Positions 63,658 to 64,000 of a DNA stretch of 64,000 bases are shown piece by piece. The notes beneath the pieces are model-generated. The model ran no database searches. It was given only the letters and a program-made list of their open reading frames with translations, and was not told where the DNA came from. Source of the DNA: Pseudohongiella spirulinae (GTDB lineage Bacteria > Pseudomonadota > Gammaproteobacteria > Pseudomonadales > Pseudohongiellaceae); NCBI RefSeq assembly GCF_001444425.1, contig NZ_CP013189.1:2666001-2730000 (forward strand), given 5' to 3'. Numbering within the stretch: position 1 is the first letter of the stretch; every line of letters begins with the position of its first letter. The translations under genes and the position numbers were made by a program.

Positions 63658-63873
63658 CATTCAGTGCAGCGATATCTGTTCAACCTGAACAGCCATGAAG
63701 CCTATACCCAACTGCGCATTTCACGCGCCGAGTTGAGAGAGGAAGGCGAACCCATTACCGGGCTCGATCTTGTTGATAACCTGAGACGCTACTCCGAGCG
63801 CGGCGATGACTATATTGAAGAGTTACAATCAATGATTCGCTTCAATAACCTCACAGAGCTGGATGTGGAATAA
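63658..63873 (+). pseudogene. 5'-truncated Bax-like glucosaminidase
   Basis: About 72 codons matching the C-terminal end of Bax-type glucosaminidase proteins: NLNSHEAYTQLRISRAEL, RYSERGDDYIEELQSMIRFN. The N-terminal catalytic part is missing; the homology begins abruptly 27 bases after the Fic stop. The insertion or a deletion has removed it. Confidence 0.55.
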
Positions 63874-63878
63874 GCCAG

Positions 63879-64000
63879 CTACCACATCAGATCATCAGGC
63901 ACCGGATAGTCCTTGTAGGGATCGTCTTCTGCCGTATCTGATTCATTTTTGGCCGCCAGAAACACCACGGCTTCGCCGAAACGTTCAGCAATTTTGTCAG
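63879..64000 (-). CDS. Hypothetical protein, C-terminal end only
   Basis: The last 39 codons of a gene that continues past the right edge. It reads DKIAERFGEAVVFLAAKNE, then EDDPYKDYPVPDDLMW and a TAG stop. Acidic tail; family not recognised. It is convergent with the Bax-like fragment, ending 5 bases away. Confidence 0.6.
   Translation of the reverse strand, partial: DKIAERFGEAVVFLAAKNESDTAEDDPYKDYPVPDDLMW

Noticed and set aside
59722-64000. Attachment-site duplicate of the ssrA 3' end
   Set aside because: I looked for a repeat of the tRNA-like arm and found none within the window.

Overview
The window is chromosomal DNA of a gammaproteobacterium, most likely a free-living marine or aquatic heterotroph. 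The evidence is the beta-operon order tuf-trpT-secE-nusG-rplKAJL-rpoBC-rpsL-rpsG, sigma32-type heat-shock promoters ahead of grpE and dnaK, and a Pseudomonas-like order tyrS-mepM-anmK-erpA-bactofilin-argC-hemJ. The genus cannot be fixed by eye; 16S (33836-35372) and rpoB would settle it.

Layout. 1-14.4 kb, minus strand: a tRNA-Tyr/Gly/Thr cluster, tuf, tRNA-Trp, secE, nusG, four ribosomal protein genes with an L10-type leader, rpoB, rpoC, rpsL and the first codons of rpsG. 14.5-16.1 kb: a SPOR-domain protein and birA. 16.1-29.3 kb: an accessory metabolic block with two large secreted proteins (thioredoxin-like + c-heme + copper type II monooxygenase), two secreted NHL-repeat proteins resembling the lyase half of peptide-amidating enzymes, a CstA-type transporter, a HupE/UreJ-like membrane protein, two paralogous four-helix membrane proteins with a 45-residue one-helix partner, and a membrane-anchored winged-helix regulator. 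29.6-30.2 kb: a secreted repeat protein. 30.3-35.7 kb: a complete rRNA operon (minus strand) with only tRNA-Ala in the 16S-23S spacer. 35.8-46.9 kb: tyrS, cell-wall hydrolase and recycling genes, Fe-S insertion, bactofilin, argC, hemJ, thiD, thiE, hemL and a PfkB sugar kinase. 46.9-59.7 kb: dnaJ, dnaK, grpE, recN, fur, bamE, zur, a cytochrome, an ArsA-type ATPase with a small CC-ending partner, rnfH, ratA, an NSS transporter, smpB, a HAD phosphatase and ssrA (tmRNA). 59.7-64 kb, after ssrA: SRPBCC and LytTR genes, a barrel protein, then a decayed stretch with a broken antitoxin, an intact Fic protein that looks imported, and a 5'-truncated Bax-like gene.

The most interesting signal is at 16.1-29.3 kb. 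The two monooxygenase proteins keep the full copper ligand set of PHM (His-His, His, His-x-His, Met) at PHM-like spacing. One NHL protein keeps the three zinc histidines and the catalytic tyrosine expected for PAL. PHM and PAL are the two halves of eukaryotic peptidylglycine alpha-amidating monooxygenase. The block may therefore encode a split, periplasmic, heme-coupled relative of PAM. The substrate is unknown.
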